From: Clostridiales bacterium
Lineage (GTDB): Bacteria > Bacillota > Clostridia > Christensenellales > Aristaeellaceae
NCBI GenBank assembly: GCA_015056085.1
Contig: SVHA01000004.1
Coordinates: 1-64,000 of the forward strand
Length of the DNA: 64,000 bases
Reading direction: 5' to 3'
Each line of letters starts with the position of its first letter. Position 1 is the first letter of the stretch. Under the pieces are notes generated by a model. It did no database searches. It was not told the DNA's origin and saw only the letters and a program-made list of their open reading frames with translations. This document shows, in pieces, positions 33,565 to 43,050 of this stretch. A program made the translations under genes and the position numbers.

Positions 33565-36147
33565 TTACAGCCTGAACTCCACCGTTTGATGGATGTCGCT
33601 GCTGCTCAGGCCCAGATGCAGCCGGAACAGGCCGGGCTCCACCACCCACTGGCGGCGGGAATTCATCAGCCGGAATGCCTTTTCATCCAGCGTGAAGGTG
33701 TGGGTGACGGACTCGCCCTTCTTCAGCGCAATGCGCTGGAAGGCGCACAGGCGCTTGGGCGGCGTCACCACGGAGGACACCACATCCTGCACATACACCT
33801 GGGGGATGACCACTCCGTCCCGGTCGCCGGTGTTGGTCACGGTGAAGGTCAGATCCACCTGATTTTCTTTGGTGACGTCATAGTGGGCGTCGGTGATGGC
33901 GAAGGTGGTGTAGCCAAGGCCGTGGCCGAAGGCATAGCGGGGATGGGCGGTACCTTCCAGATAGTTGACGCTGCTGGCGCCGGGCAGGCGGGAGTAGTAG
34001 CAGGGCAGGCAGCCCACATCCCGGGGGAAGGACACCGGCAGGCGGCCGGTGGGCTCGCTCTTGCCCAGGAGGATGTTCACGATGGCGGGGGCGCCCATTT
34101 CTCCGCCGAACCAGGGCAGGAGAATGGCGTTCATGGCGGGCTCTTCGTCCGTCAAATCGACGGGCTTGCCCACTTCCAGCACCAGCACCACGGGAGTGCC
34201 CGTTTCCGCCACACGGCGCACCAGTTCCTTCTGGGCGCCAAAGAGGGTCATGGAGGAGCGGTCCATGCCCTCGCCGCTGGTAACGGTGTCGTCGCCGCAC
34301 ACGAGGATGGCCACATCCGCCTGACGGGCGTATTCGACGGCCTTGTCCATGGTGCCCTGATTGTACGCAGCGTAGGACAGGGACACAAAGCCGCCGTTGC
34401 CGTCGTTGCGATAGGCCATGCGGAAGCGGTGCTTTTCACCCTTGCGGAAGGCGAAGGGCGTGGTGGGATTCTGCAGGCGGTTTTTGCCCCAGGAATCCAG
34501 AATCAGGTCATCATCCACCCACAGGCGGATGCTGTCGGCGCAGGGGATGAGAATGGTGCCGTCCACGTCTTCGGTGGGACAGAGAACGCCTTCCATCTCC
34601 ACGCCGTAGCCGTTGAAGGGCAGGGCGGGATGGGGCTTGGCCAGCATCCAGTTGAAGGCCACGTTGTTGGAGGTGCCTTCCGCCACCAGATCGGAGAAGG
34701 AATCATCCCCGTTCACCTTGGCGAAGTAGCGCAGGGATACGCCTTCGGGCATCCATTCGCCGGGAATGGGGCTGCAGTCCATGGGGGAAATGCCGCAGCC
34801 GTCGGCCTGCAGGATGCGGGTGGATTCCGGCACAGCGGCACGAAGTTCCTCCAGCACGGAGGGTACCTTGTAGCCGTAGGGGGTGGAGGAATAACTGCCG
34901 ATGCGCTGGCGGCTGGAAGACGGACCCAGCAGGGCGATGGTCTTGCCCTCCACGTTCAGGGGCAGGATGCCATCGTTCTTGAGCAGCACGGTGCCTTCCT
35001 CGGCGGCCTTCAGGCCCAGTTGGCGGTGCTCTTCGCAGCGCACCACGCCCTGATAATAGGTTTCGTCGGTGTAGGGGTGATCGAACAGGCCCAGTTCGTA
35101 CTTGATGGTCAGGATGCGGCGCACGGCGTCGTCGACGCGCTCCTGAGAAATGCGGCCTTCCTTGACCAGTTTGACGATGGTGCTCTGCCAGACATGGTTG
35201 GGGAAGTCAAAGCCCTGCACGTCCAGACCGGCGTTGACAGCCTGCTGGATGGCGTCTTCGGCGTTCTCGGCGGTGTGATGGATCAGAATCTGACGGGGCA
35301 CGGCGCCGAAGTCGGAGCGGATGTAACCCTTCAGGCCCAGTTCGCCCTTGAGGACGTCGGTCAGGTAGTACTTGTGGCTGATGAGAGGCTCGCCGTCCAC
35401 GCTGTGATAGGCCGCCATGGCGCATTTGGCGCCAGCGTCCCTGACGCCGGCTTCAAACACCGGCAGATAGTCACTACGCATTTCCCTTTCGCCGCAGCGG
35501 GCGGGGGCACAGTTCAGGCCGCCTTCCGCAAAGCCGTGGGCAAGATAGTGCTTGGGCTCGCTGACCACCCGGTCGGGGGCGTCCAGGCAATCGCCCTGCT
35601 GGCCCCTGATGATGGAATAAGCCATCCTCGTAGACAGATAGGTGTCCTCGCCGAAGGTTTCCTCCATGCGGCCCCAGCGGGGGTCACGGGCCACGTCCAG
35701 ATTGGGCGCAAGAATCTCATGCACGCCCAGAGAGCGGGTCTCGTGGGCGATGGCATGGCCGATTTCTTCCACCAGATCGGGATCGAAAGTGGCGCCCCAG
35801 CTGATGGGCATGGGAAAAGACATGGCGCCGGGATAACTCAGGCCGTGGAGCGCCTCGCCGGTGATGATGGCGGGGATGCCCAGGCGGGTTTCTTCCACCA
35901 GATACTTCTGCAGCTTGTTGATGACGCCGGGCACGCTGTACACATCATGGATGAAGCCGATGCCCTGGGCGCCCACCTGCTTTTTCACATCGTCCCAGCG
36001 GAAATCGCTGTCTTCCGCCACGGAGCAGAAGTGGACGGGATGCTCGTGGGTGGCAAGCGTCACGCCGCGGATCATGTCCATCTGGGCGGCTTTTTCTTCC
36101 AGGGTCATCTGGCTGAGCAGATGCTCGACTTTTTCAGCAATGGTCAT
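33565..36147 (-). CDS. Glycoside hydrolase family 3 with PA14 insert
   Basis: 860 residues, typical for a GH3 beta-glycosidase with PA14 and fibronectin-III-like parts. The N-terminal barrel carries GEALHGLSYPGAM, NLDVARDPRWGRMEETFGEDTYL and the nucleophile region GLKGYIRSDFGAVP (Asp of SDF near 287). The second domain has EGTVLLKNDGILPL. A PA14 insert (about 465-600) is followed by GDDTVTSGEGMDRSSM and LPWFGGEMGAPAIVNILLGKSEPTGRLPVSFPRD. The FnIII-like end is about 745-860. No signal peptide, so it acts on imported oligosaccharides. The ATG after GGGAGG was chosen. It lies 22 bases after the GH38 gene, suggesting joint breakdown of beta- and alpha-linked glycans. The exact sugar is not determined. 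Confidence 0.92.
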   Translation of the reverse strand: MTIAEKVEHLLSQMTLEEKAAQMDMIRGVTLATHEHPVHFCSVAEDSDFRWDDVKKQVGAQGIGFIHDVYSVPGVINKLQKYLVEETRLGIPAIITGEALHGLSYPGAMSFPMPISWGATFDPDLVEEIGHAIAHETRSLGVHEILAPNLDVARDPRWGRMEETFGEDTYLSTRMAYSIIRGQQGDCLDAPDRVVSEPKHYLAHGFAEGGLNCAPARCGEREMRSDYLPVFEAGVRDAGAKCAMAAYHSVDGEPLISHKYYLTDVLKGELGLKGYIRSDFGAVPRQILIHHTAENAEDAIQQAVNAGLDVQGFDFPNHVWQSTIVKLVKEGRISQERVDDAVRRILTIKYELGLFDHPYTDETYYQGVVRCEEHRQLGLKAAEEGTVLLKNDGILPLNVEGKTIALLGPSSSRQRIGSYSSTPYGYKVPSVLEELRAAVPESTRILQADGCGISPMDCSPIPGEWMPEGVSLRYFAKVNGDDSFSDLVAEGTSNNVAFNWMLAKPHPALPFNGYGVEMEGVLCPTEDVDGTILIPCADSIRLWVDDDLILDSWGKNRLQNPTTPFAFRKGEKHRFRMAYRNDGNGGFVSLSYAAYNQGTMDKAVEYARQADVAILVCGDDTVTSGEGMDRSSMTLFGAQKELVRRVAETGTPVVLVLEVGKPVDLTDEEPAMNAILLPWFGGEMGAPAIVNILLGKSEPTGRLPVSFPRDVGCLPCYYSRLPGASSVNYLEGTAHPRYAFGHGLGYTTFAITDAHYDVTKENQVDLTFTVTNTGDRDGVVIPQVYVQDVVSSVVTPPKRLCAFQRIALKKGESVTHTFTLDEKAFRLMNSRRQWVVEPGLFRLHLGLSSSDIHQTVEFRL

Positions 36148-36169
36148 GGAGAACCTCCCGTTGTTGTTA

Positions 36170-38899
36170 TCAGGCAAGGTCGGCCTTCACGGCGGTCACG
36201 GCGCGGCCGGGCAGGGTCACGGCGACGGTGTTGCCGCTGACGGGCAGTTCGCCCTCGTTGTTTTCCAGATAGTCGCATTCCCACGCCTTCTTAACGTCGC
36301 CCTTGAAGGTAAGCACAGCCTCGGCGGCTTCGTCGGCAGGGTTGAGCAGGTAGACCACGACGCCCTTGCCGTCATCGGCGGCCTTCACGGTGCTGACAGT
36401 CACGTTTTCGGAGACGGTCAGGAAGGAGGCAGTCAGGGGCAGGGAGCCTTCGTGGGCGCTGTTGCTCACGGCTTCGCAGCCGGTGGAGAACATCTCCGCT
36501 GCCTTGCCCAGCTTTTCGCTCTTGAGGCCCAGGGCGATGCGGCAGGCGACCTCGCCCTTTTCAGGCACGGGATCGGGATCGTTGGAGGAATGAACCACCG
36601 CCACACGCATCATGTCGCCGTCGCCGCGGAAACCGTAGCGGGTGGAGCACATCAGGGCAGCGTCGCCGCCGGCCATGGCGCCCAGCGCGGGCACATCCAT
36701 GGGCATCGACTTGCGGACCAGTTCACCGTTTTGCACGCTGTAGGTGAATTCAGCCTGGGCTTCGGGCAGTTTCGCGCCGAAGGACAGCTGGGGCACAGAC
36801 ACGTCCCTGACGGGCATTTCGTGCCAGTCGCAATTCAGGTCGAACACCAGCTTGTCGTCGCCTTCGTCCAGGGAGACGGTGTACTTGATGGCGGACGCCT
36901 TGCCGAAGGAGGCAGACACCTCATAGCCCTGACGCAGGGGGCCGTGGAGATTCTTGTTAATCTGCGGCTTGACGGTGCAGGAAGTGATCTGGGCGTAGCG
37001 GCCGATGTTCCAGGAACTCATGCCCATGTAGGCTTCCTGAATCAGGTCGAAGCCGGCGTCAGTCACCACGGTCTTGCCGGTGGACTTGTCAATCAGGCGG
37101 GTCACACGGCCGCACAGGGGATCAAACTCCGCCCGGATGCGGCTGTTTTCCAGCACCATCTCGAAGTAGTCTTCCGTGCGCCAGCCGGGAATCTCATGGG
37201 GGATGGGACCGCAGTCGGGGTCCTTGCGGGTGCAGACCACGGTGGCATAGCCGCAGGCGGGCACGGGAACAGACGCCAGGATTTGCGTATAACGGTGTCC
37301 CCAGTAGGTGCTCCAGCCGCTGGCAAGCACCTGGAAGGTCAGTTCGGCGCCGTTTCCGTCAGTGACGGTGAAGGGCGCGTCGAAGGGATCCCACATCATG
37401 ATTTCCACATTCGCCTTGCGGGCATAGGGCAGGGGATTGAACACCTGATACACACGCACGTTGCCGGTGCCGCGGGCCACAGGGCTGACGTGGTTTTCGC
37501 CGGTGCCCCAGCCCACGCCTGCACCGATGGCCACGTCTTCCGCAGGAATGTCGCACTGGAAGGCGCTGGTGTTGATTTCCTTGCAGATGGCGGCATAGGC
37601 GCTGCGGCGGGCAGCGGTGGACAGGGCGTTGGCCCGCTGGAATTCGCCCATGGCGTATTCACGGGTCTCCCGCTTGCCGGAACCGGGCAGGATGTCATGG
37701 AAATGGTTGAAGAGCACCTTTTCCCAGGCCTCGGTGATATTGGCGGTGTGATCGGCGGAAGAAAGATGCTTGTTGGCGAAGGTGGAGAACACCTCGGTGG
37801 CATACAGGTGGCGCTCGGAGACGGCGTTGCCCTGCTTGATGCGGCTCTGGGAGGTGTAGCAGCCGGTGAACATCATGTTGCGCTCGCCGGTGATGACGGG
37901 CAGCTGATCTGCGTACTTCTCGATGATGGAGAAGTACTCCTTGAAGGAGCCGTACTTCACCGTGGGGAAGATGGGCCAGGTCATCATGTCCTCAATGCGG
38001 AACAGGTCCCGGCGGGTGGGTCCGCCGCCGTGGTCGCCCACACCGTAGGGCGTCAGCTGCACGGGCACATGATACTTGGTGCAGAAGCCGGGAATGCGTT
38101 CCACCCAGCGGGGGCCGATCTCGGCGTTATACCAGCCGGGATCGCACATGGTCAGGATTTCGCTGCCGGCTTCGCCCTTCCAGCGGTACAGGGACTCATA
38201 GCGGGTGCCGCGGCAGTGATACATATACTTCACGCCCGCACGGGACATCACATCCGGCAAACCGGCGTTGTGGCCGAAGGTGTCGGGCTCAAAGTCCAGA
38301 TTCAGACTGCTTTCCGGGATGTCCAGGAGTTTAGACAGATACCGCCGGGTCTGCAGCAGGTGATGAATCTCAGAGGCACGGTTGGGCATATTGTGATCCG
38401 GCTCCACCCAATGGGAAGCGGACACTTCCCACTGGCCCCGCTTGATGGCGGCCTTGATCTCCCCGATCATTTCCGGCTCATACTTTTCCACGATCTGATA
38501 AGTGGAGGCCTGGGACTGGGCATAAACGAAGTCGGGATGCTCCTGCATCAGGTTGAGCATGGTGCGGAAGGTGTCCAGCACCACGGACACCGTCTCGTCA
38601 TAGCCCCACATCCAGTTCATGTCGATATGGGCATGGCCCACCAGCATCCAGGTGTACTTCTTGCACTCCTTGGACATGGGGGCGAGCATCTCTTCGATGG
38701 CATAGACGTTTTCGAAGGTCAGAGAGCCCTGCTTTTCCACCAGTTCCATGGCCTTTTCGGCAGCTGCGGTGAGCAAATCGGTATATTTCTCGTTTTCCGT
38801 CTGGGACAGGCGGCGGGCGTAATTCAATTCGCCCGTCAGGCGCTGGGCAGGAGCGCCGGCGACAGACTGCAGCTGCGAAAGCAGGGCGTCAATCTTCAT
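36170..38899 (-). CDS. Alpha-mannosidase, glycoside hydrolase family 38
   Basis: 909 residues, cytoplasmic (no signal peptide). Zinc-binding and catalytic motifs of GH38 are present: VGHAHIDMNWMWGYDE near 87, the nucleophile motif FEPDTFGHNAGLPDVM near 203, and NHFHDILPGSG near 402. The C-terminal part is the usual all-beta GH38 domain. Enzymes of the family remove alpha-mannose from N-glycan or mannan fragments. First gene of an operon with the GH3 gene; promoter at 38962-38990, ribosome site AAGGAGG. Confidence 0.93.
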   Translation of the reverse strand: MKIDALLSQLQSVAGAPAQRLTGELNYARRLSQTENEKYTDLLTAAAEKAMELVEKQGSLTFENVYAIEEMLAPMSKECKKYTWMLVGHAHIDMNWMWGYDETVSVVLDTFRTMLNLMQEHPDFVYAQSQASTYQIVEKYEPEMIGEIKAAIKRGQWEVSASHWVEPDHNMPNRASEIHHLLQTRRYLSKLLDIPESSLNLDFEPDTFGHNAGLPDVMSRAGVKYMYHCRGTRYESLYRWKGEAGSEILTMCDPGWYNAEIGPRWVERIPGFCTKYHVPVQLTPYGVGDHGGGPTRRDLFRIEDMMTWPIFPTVKYGSFKEYFSIIEKYADQLPVITGERNMMFTGCYTSQSRIKQGNAVSERHLYATEVFSTFANKHLSSADHTANITEAWEKVLFNHFHDILPGSGKRETREYAMGEFQRANALSTAARRSAYAAICKEINTSAFQCDIPAEDVAIGAGVGWGTGENHVSPVARGTGNVRVYQVFNPLPYARKANVEIMMWDPFDAPFTVTDGNGAELTFQVLASGWSTYWGHRYTQILASVPVPACGYATVVCTRKDPDCGPIPHEIPGWRTEDYFEMVLENSRIRAEFDPLCGRVTRLIDKSTGKTVVTDAGFDLIQEAYMGMSSWNIGRYAQITSCTVKPQINKNLHGPLRQGYEVSASFGKASAIKYTVSLDEGDDKLVFDLNCDWHEMPVRDVSVPQLSFGAKLPEAQAEFTYSVQNGELVRKSMPMDVPALGAMAGGDAALMCSTRYGFRGDGDMMRVAVVHSSNDPDPVPEKGEVACRIALGLKSEKLGKAAEMFSTGCEAVSNSAHEGSLPLTASFLTVSENVTVSTVKAADDGKGVVVYLLNPADEAAEAVLTFKGDVKKAWECDYLENNEGELPVSGNTVAVTLPGRAVTAVKADLA

Positions 38900-38961
38900 G
38901 GTGATAATCCTCCTTCATGTCGGGGGTGATGATATGGATTTACAACGGGGAGCCTGCAGCC

Positions 38962-38990
38962 ATTATACAATAGTTTCTTCCAATATACAA
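38962..38990 (-). promoter_or_regulatory. Promoter of the GH38-GH3 operon
   Basis: Minus strand TTGTAT (38985-38990), 17-base spacer, perfect TATAAT (38962-38967). Divergent from the promoter at 39055-39083, leaving about 65 bases for shared control. Confidence 0.8.
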
Positions 38991-39054
38991 CACGATTTCC
39001 CTTTTCCGCCAAAGAAAAAAGAGGCCAAACACAGGAAAAAACCGTTTTTCTCGG

Positions 39055-39083
39055 TTGCAATGCCCCTGCCCGATTGTTATAAT
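39055..39083 (+). promoter_or_regulatory. Promoter of the GH63/MGH1-like gene
   Basis: TTGCAA (39055-39060), 17-base spacer, perfect TATAAT (39078-39083), about 40 bases before the ATG. Confidence 0.85.
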
Positions 39084-39122
39084 GTAGAAAACCTCCGATG
39101 AAATCAATAAGGAGCCAATGCG

Positions 39123-41267
39123 ATGAAGAACATCAACCGTTTTCTGGAAAACTCCCACCGCACGGACCTCAGAGGCTTCAACATGGACCTGTATGGCAGG
39201 AAGGATATCGTGTTTGAGGACAATCACCCCGACCTTCGCCGCCAGGGCGCCAAGCCGGAAGCCAACTGGGCGCCGCCCTCCCCCGGACTGCCCGGCATCT
39301 TTATTCTGGGGCATGACACGAATGTGGCGGATGTGCTGACCCTCACCCTGACGGTGGAAGGAAAGGACTATCCCACGGTGGACGCCCTCACCGTCACCCG
39401 CCACCGCTGGACCCCCGCCTGGACGGACACCTATTACCGCACGCCGGTGGAAAAGGATGTCTATCCCTGCGCCGGAACGCTGTGCCTGAGGGAGAAAAAA
39501 TGCATCACCCGCCGGGATGTGTTCTGCGGAGAAATCACCCTGCAAAACGCCCTGCGGGAAACCCGTCACGTCAAAATCGGCGTGAAGATGCCCTTCACCT
39601 GGGACGAGCAGGCGGGCGCCTACCCCTTCCGTTGCACGGTGGCCACCGCTGCCGCCGGCGGAGCCTATCAGGTGGAAGGCTACGCTGCTGTGTGCATTGA
39701 CGGCAAGCCCGGCTGCGTGTTTGAAACGGAACTTGCCGCCTTTTCCACCGTGACCTTCCGCTACGGCATGACCATCCGCCCCGAAGCAGTGGAAGCGCAA
39801 CAGGCCGTGCAGGAAGTGCTCTGTCAGAAAGACCCCTTCCAGGCCAACGAGGACGAATTCAACCGCTGGTTTGACACCTATGTGCCCCGGCTGGAAACGG
39901 AGGACTCCGACCTGCTGAAGGTCTACTATTATCGCTGGTTTGTGGTGTATCACGGCATCCACAACCCGGTGGAAATCATCAAGGACCACAAGATTCCCCG
40001 CTCCAGCATTTATGAATCCCGCTATGGCGGCTGGTTTGGCGGGCCCATCGGCCTGCCCGTGCCCTGGCAGATCGAGGAAGCCAAGTGGATGCGCCGCCCG
40101 GAATTCCTGATGGATCACATGACCAACTGGATGGAAAACCTTGTGCTGTATCAGGGGTATATTCAGTTCTCCCCCTGGGCCATCTGGCACGCCTATCAGC
40201 TTCACCCCGACAAAAAGTGGCTGGAAGCGCACTACGAAGACCTGAAAAAGTACATGGCCACCCAGGTGGATGTGGACGACCCCCAGCCGCGCATAACGGT
40301 GGGCAGCTGGGGCACCGGCGCGGAATATCAGCCGTCGTTCTATCAGCACACGGACATCCTCAATGGCGGCGAAAAGTGGGACTGGCGCTGCGACTGCGAG
40401 GGCCACGACGTCCTCGGCGGCTTCCCGGTGTCGAAGCTGTACCGCCTGGACGAGCAGACCTACACCATCGTGTCCCTGAAGGGCTGCGAGGCGCTGGCCA
40501 GGGAAATCGGTCAGGCGGAGGATGCTGACAAGTTCCGCCGGGCTGCTGAAAAACTCTCCGGCATCATGCTGGAAAAGCACTGGGACGAAAAAACGCAGAT
40601 GTTCTACGACTGTGAAGTGTCGCAGAACCTCAAGTGCGACGAAGCCGCCTGCTATGACTCCTTTGCGCCCTTCATGGGCGGCGTGGCGGGGGAAAAGTAT
40701 CACGCCGCCTTTGAAAAACTGATGGACCGCAACTGGTTCCGCACGGATTTCGGCGCCACGACGGCGGCAAAGAACTGCCCGGCGTACTGGCCGGACAACT
40801 GCATCGCCGGCCCGGTGGAATCCTCCCCGGAAAATCCCCACTATTACCCCTGCAGCTGGAACGGCCCGGTGTGGGTCTACGCCAACAGCATTGTGTCGGA
40901 CGCCTTCGGCTGTGCCGCAGTTCAAAATACATCCCTGCGGGCAGACTGGCTCAACTACTTCACCGCCGTGACGGAGATGCACTTCCCCGGTGGCGACCGC
41001 TCCACGCCCCTGGTGACGGAGCAGTATCGCCCCGATGACGGCGCCTCCAATTCCGTCATCAACGACTACTTCCACTCCAGCTGGCTCAATCCGTTCATCC
41101 AGTATTATCTGGGCGTCAGAATAGAAAACGGAGATGTGACCTTCGATCCCTTCACGACGGAGGATTTCACCCTCTCCGGCGTGATGATAGCAGGGAAGGA
41201 GCACACCTTCCGCCAGTGGCATGATGAGGAGGGGAATGTGCGCAGGGAAGTATCCCCCAAGCCCTAA
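39123..41267 (+). CDS. GH63/MGH1-like (alpha/alpha)6-barrel glycoside hydrolase
   Basis: 714 residues without signal peptide. An N-terminal beta region (about 1-235) precedes an (alpha/alpha)6 barrel with YYYRWFVVYHGIHNPVEIIKDH, GGWFGGPIGLPVPWQIEEAKW, GYIQFSPWAIWHAYQLHPD and, near the end, YYPCSWNGPVWVYANSIVSD. This is the pattern of mannosylglycerate hydrolase/GH63-type enzymes and related trehalase-fold proteins. Substrate unknown; the divergent alpha-mannosidase operon suggests a mannose- or glucose-containing oligosaccharide. Ribosome site AAGGAG. Confidence 0.78.
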   Translation: MKNINRFLENSHRTDLRGFNMDLYGRKDIVFEDNHPDLRRQGAKPEANWAPPSPGLPGIFILGHDTNVADVLTLTLTVEGKDYPTVDALTVTRHRWTPAWTDTYYRTPVEKDVYPCAGTLCLREKKCITRRDVFCGEITLQNALRETRHVKIGVKMPFTWDEQAGAYPFRCTVATAAAGGAYQVEGYAAVCIDGKPGCVFETELAAFSTVTFRYGMTIRPEAVEAQQAVQEVLCQKDPFQANEDEFNRWFDTYVPRLETEDSDLLKVYYYRWFVVYHGIHNPVEIIKDHKIPRSSIYESRYGGWFGGPIGLPVPWQIEEAKWMRRPEFLMDHMTNWMENLVLYQGYIQFSPWAIWHAYQLHPDKKWLEAHYEDLKKYMATQVDVDDPQPRITVGSWGTGAEYQPSFYQHTDILNGGEKWDWRCDCEGHDVLGGFPVSKLYRLDEQTYTIVSLKGCEALAREIGQAEDADKFRRAAEKLSGIMLEKHWDEKTQMFYDCEVSQNLKCDEAACYDSFAPFMGGVAGEKYHAAFEKLMDRNWFRTDFGATTAAKNCPAYWPDNCIAGPVESSPENPHYYPCSWNGPVWVYANSIVSDAFGCAAVQNTSLRADWLNYFTAVTEMHFPGGDRSTPLVTEQYRPDDGASNSVINDYFHSSWLNPFIQYYLGVRIENGDVTFDPFTTEDFTLSGVMIAGKEHTFRQWHDEEGNVRREVSPKP

Positions 41268-41445
41268 GGATAATCTCACCTACAAAAAATCCCCCAAGCC
41301 CTTGGGCTTGGGGTGATGGGTCAAGGGCCAATGGCCCTTGCGGAGTGCAGAGGCAGAGCCTCTGCCGGGGTGTGGGGCAGAGCCCCACAAAAGGGGGTCC
41401 AGGGGCAGCGCCCCTGGTGGGTTCCCCAAGGGCAAAGCCCTTGGG
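41268..41445. repeat. Palindrome array in a short convergent gap
   Basis: Terminator hairpin CCCCAAGCCC/GGGCTTGGGG next to the left gene, then AAGGGCCAATGGCCCTTG, AGAGGCAGAGCCTCT, TGGGGCAGAGCCCCA, AGGGGCAGCGCCCCT and CCCAAGGGCAAAGCCCTTGGG, the last touching the stop of the right-hand gene. Confidence 0.85.
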
Positions 41446-42075
41446 TCACTTCGTCACCTTATCGAAATAGGAGGCGTCGTGCTTGCACAGGGGGCAGATG
41501 TAATCCTCCGGCAGGGGATCGCCCTCGTACACATAGCCGCAGACCCGGCAGACGTACACCGTCTTTTCCGCCTGAGGCTGGGGCTGGCGCTTGGGCTTGA
41601 CGTCCCGGTGATAATCCGCATAGGTCAGGCTGGGCACGGGGGAGAGGACTTCCGCTTCCGGCACGGCGCAGATGAACATCCCGTGGGTGCCCAGATCGAT
41701 ATACTGTTCCACCTCAAGGGACAGCCATGCATTCACGTTCTCTTCCACCACGGCAAGGCCGTTGCCGCTGCGGCGGGTGACGGGTGCATCGGCAAACTTG
41801 TCCGTATCCTTGCCGGAATGGAAGCCGAAGCGCTCAAACACGGCAAAGGGCGTGTCCTTGGACAGGCAATGGACGTTCATCTTGCCGGTTTTGCGGATCA
41901 CGTCGTGGGAATAACCGGCTTTGTTGATGGTCACGCTGACCCGGCAGGGGGAATCCGTCTGCTGGCAGGCGGTGTTGGCAATCATGCCGTTATCCCGCTG
42001 ACCGTCATGGCTGGTGACCAGATACAGGCCGTAGCTCAGGGAAAAAAGGGCTTTGGGATCAAAATTGGCAGACAT
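41446..42075 (-). CDS. hrb: Flavin reductase-rubredoxin fusion (Hrb, high-molecular-weight rubredoxin)
   Basis: 209 residues. The FMN-binding split-barrel flavin reductase domain is about 1-155 (MSANFDPKALFSLSYGLYLVTS, GMIANTACQQTDSP), and a rubredoxin-like domain ends the protein (VYVCRVCGYVYEGDPLPEDYICPLCKHDASYF), with two CxxC pairs for one iron. Hrb passes electrons from NAD(P)H to diiron flavoproteins that remove oxygen or nitric oxide in strict anaerobes. No such partner gene is in the window. Start chosen at the ATG after AAAGGAG. The stop abuts a palindrome. Confidence 0.9.
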   Translation of the reverse strand: MSANFDPKALFSLSYGLYLVTSHDGQRDNGMIANTACQQTDSPCRVSVTINKAGYSHDVIRKTGKMNVHCLSKDTPFAVFERFGFHSGKDTDKFADAPVTRRSGNGLAVVEENVNAWLSLEVEQYIDLGTHGMFICAVPEAEVLSPVPSLTYADYHRDVKPKRQPQPQAEKTVYVCRVCGYVYEGDPLPEDYICPLCKHDASYFDKVTK

Positions 42076-42164
42076 GGGGACGCTCCTTTCACGCCGCAAG
42101 GCAGGCGAATGATTTCTTTCTATGAAAAGTATACCCGCATTTTTTCCAATGAAACAGAGAAAGA

Positions 42165-42193
42165 TTGATTTTTTGCGGATTTTGCGGTATGAT
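42165..42193 (+). promoter_or_regulatory. Promoter of the gtrA-like gene
   Basis: TTGATT (42165-42170), 17-base spacer, TATGAT (42188-42193), about 50 bases before the ATG. Confidence 0.75.
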
Positions 42194-42241
42194 GAATGTG
42201 TTGTTGCATTTGCTTATTCTGCACAGAGGAAGGAGATCTCC

Positions 42242-42670
42242 ATGATCAATAAATCCGAAAAAATCCGGGCGCTGAAGTTCCTCCTGTTCTCCATCAGTGC
42301 CGGCATTGTCCAGACGGTCGTTTTCGCCCTGCTCAATGACGTCATCAAGATTCCCGTCTACTGGGTGTGCTACCTGACGGCTCTGGTGGCTTCCGTGGTG
42401 TGGAATTTCACTTTCAACCGCAAGTTCACCTTCCGTTCTGCCAGCAATGTGCCTGTGGCCATGCTGAAGGTCGCCCTCTTCTATGTGGTGTTCACCCCCC
42501 TGAGCACCTGGGGCGGCGCAGCGCTGGAAGGCGCCGGCTGGCCGGAATATCTGGTGCTGGCCCTGTCCATGATTCTCAACTTCGTCACCGAATTCATCTA
42601 TCAGCGCTTCTTTGTCTTCGCCGATAGCATCGATTCCGCTGTCAAGGACAAGGAAGACGTGCAGGCATAA
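42242..42670 (+). CDS. GtrA family membrane protein
   Basis: 142 residues with four membrane segments and the GtrA-type pattern LKFLLFSISAGIVQTVVFALLND, VWNFTFNRKFTFRSASN and LNFVTEFIYQRFFVF. GtrA proteins are thought to help move lipid-linked sugars or support cell-surface polysaccharide modification. No glycosyltransferase is adjacent. Start chosen at the ATG after AGGAAGGAG. Monocistronic with its own terminator. Confidence 0.88.
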   Translation: MINKSEKIRALKFLLFSISAGIVQTVVFALLNDVIKIPVYWVCYLTALVASVVWNFTFNRKFTFRSASNVPVAMLKVALFYVVFTPLSTWGGAALEGAGWPEYLVLALSMILNFVTEFIYQRFFVFADSIDSAVKDKEDVQA

Positions 42671-42675
42671 CATTT

Positions 42676-42709
42676 CACCCCGGCGGTTGACATTTCATCC
42701 GCCGGGGTG
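42676..42709 (+). terminator. Terminator of the gtrA-like gene
   Basis: CACCCCGGCGG (42676-42686) pairs with CCGCCGGGGTG (42699-42709). Only a short T stretch (ATTTTGAT) follows. Confidence 0.8.
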
Positions 42710-42774
42710 TATGATTTTGATGACAACCACACAGTTGATGCGGATGCGTGGCGACACGCGGCACAGTCTCTGAA

Positions 42775-42930
42775 AAAAGGGGCTGCGTCATGGGAACACG
42801 GATGAAAGTTCCGGGCTATCCCAGTAACCGTGAAGCGGACGAAGGCGCGGGAAATCCACTGCCCCTGAAGGGGTGGGAAGGTGCGCCGGTAGGATGATGC
42901 CAAGCCGGGAGACCTGTCTGTATCACTCAT
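42775..42930 (+). ncRNA. Cobalamin riboswitch
   Basis: Contains the characteristic blocks in order: CCACTGCCCCTGAAGGGGTG, GGGAAGG, GGTAGGATGATGCCAAGCC and GGGAGACCTG. It precedes a BtuFCD-type transporter operon, the classical target. Edges are approximate. When bound to B12 it should favour the terminator at 42991-43021. Confidence 0.9.
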
Positions 42931-42990
42931 GGCCATTCCCCTGGGGTTGGGCAATGCGGAAAGACGCCGGCTGATGGCCGGGGTCTGTTC

Positions 42991-43021
42991 GTGTTTCTCT
43001 CAAGGGGAGAAGCACTTTTTT
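42991..43021 (+). terminator. Riboswitch-controlled terminator
   Basis: GTGTTTCTC (42991-42999) pairs with GAGAAGCAC (43007-43015), followed by TTTTTT, about 30 bases before the btuF start. It is the likely expression platform of the cobalamin riboswitch. Confidence 0.85.
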
Positions 43022-43050
43022 ATTCCGGGTAAAAGAAAGGAAGGATTCCC

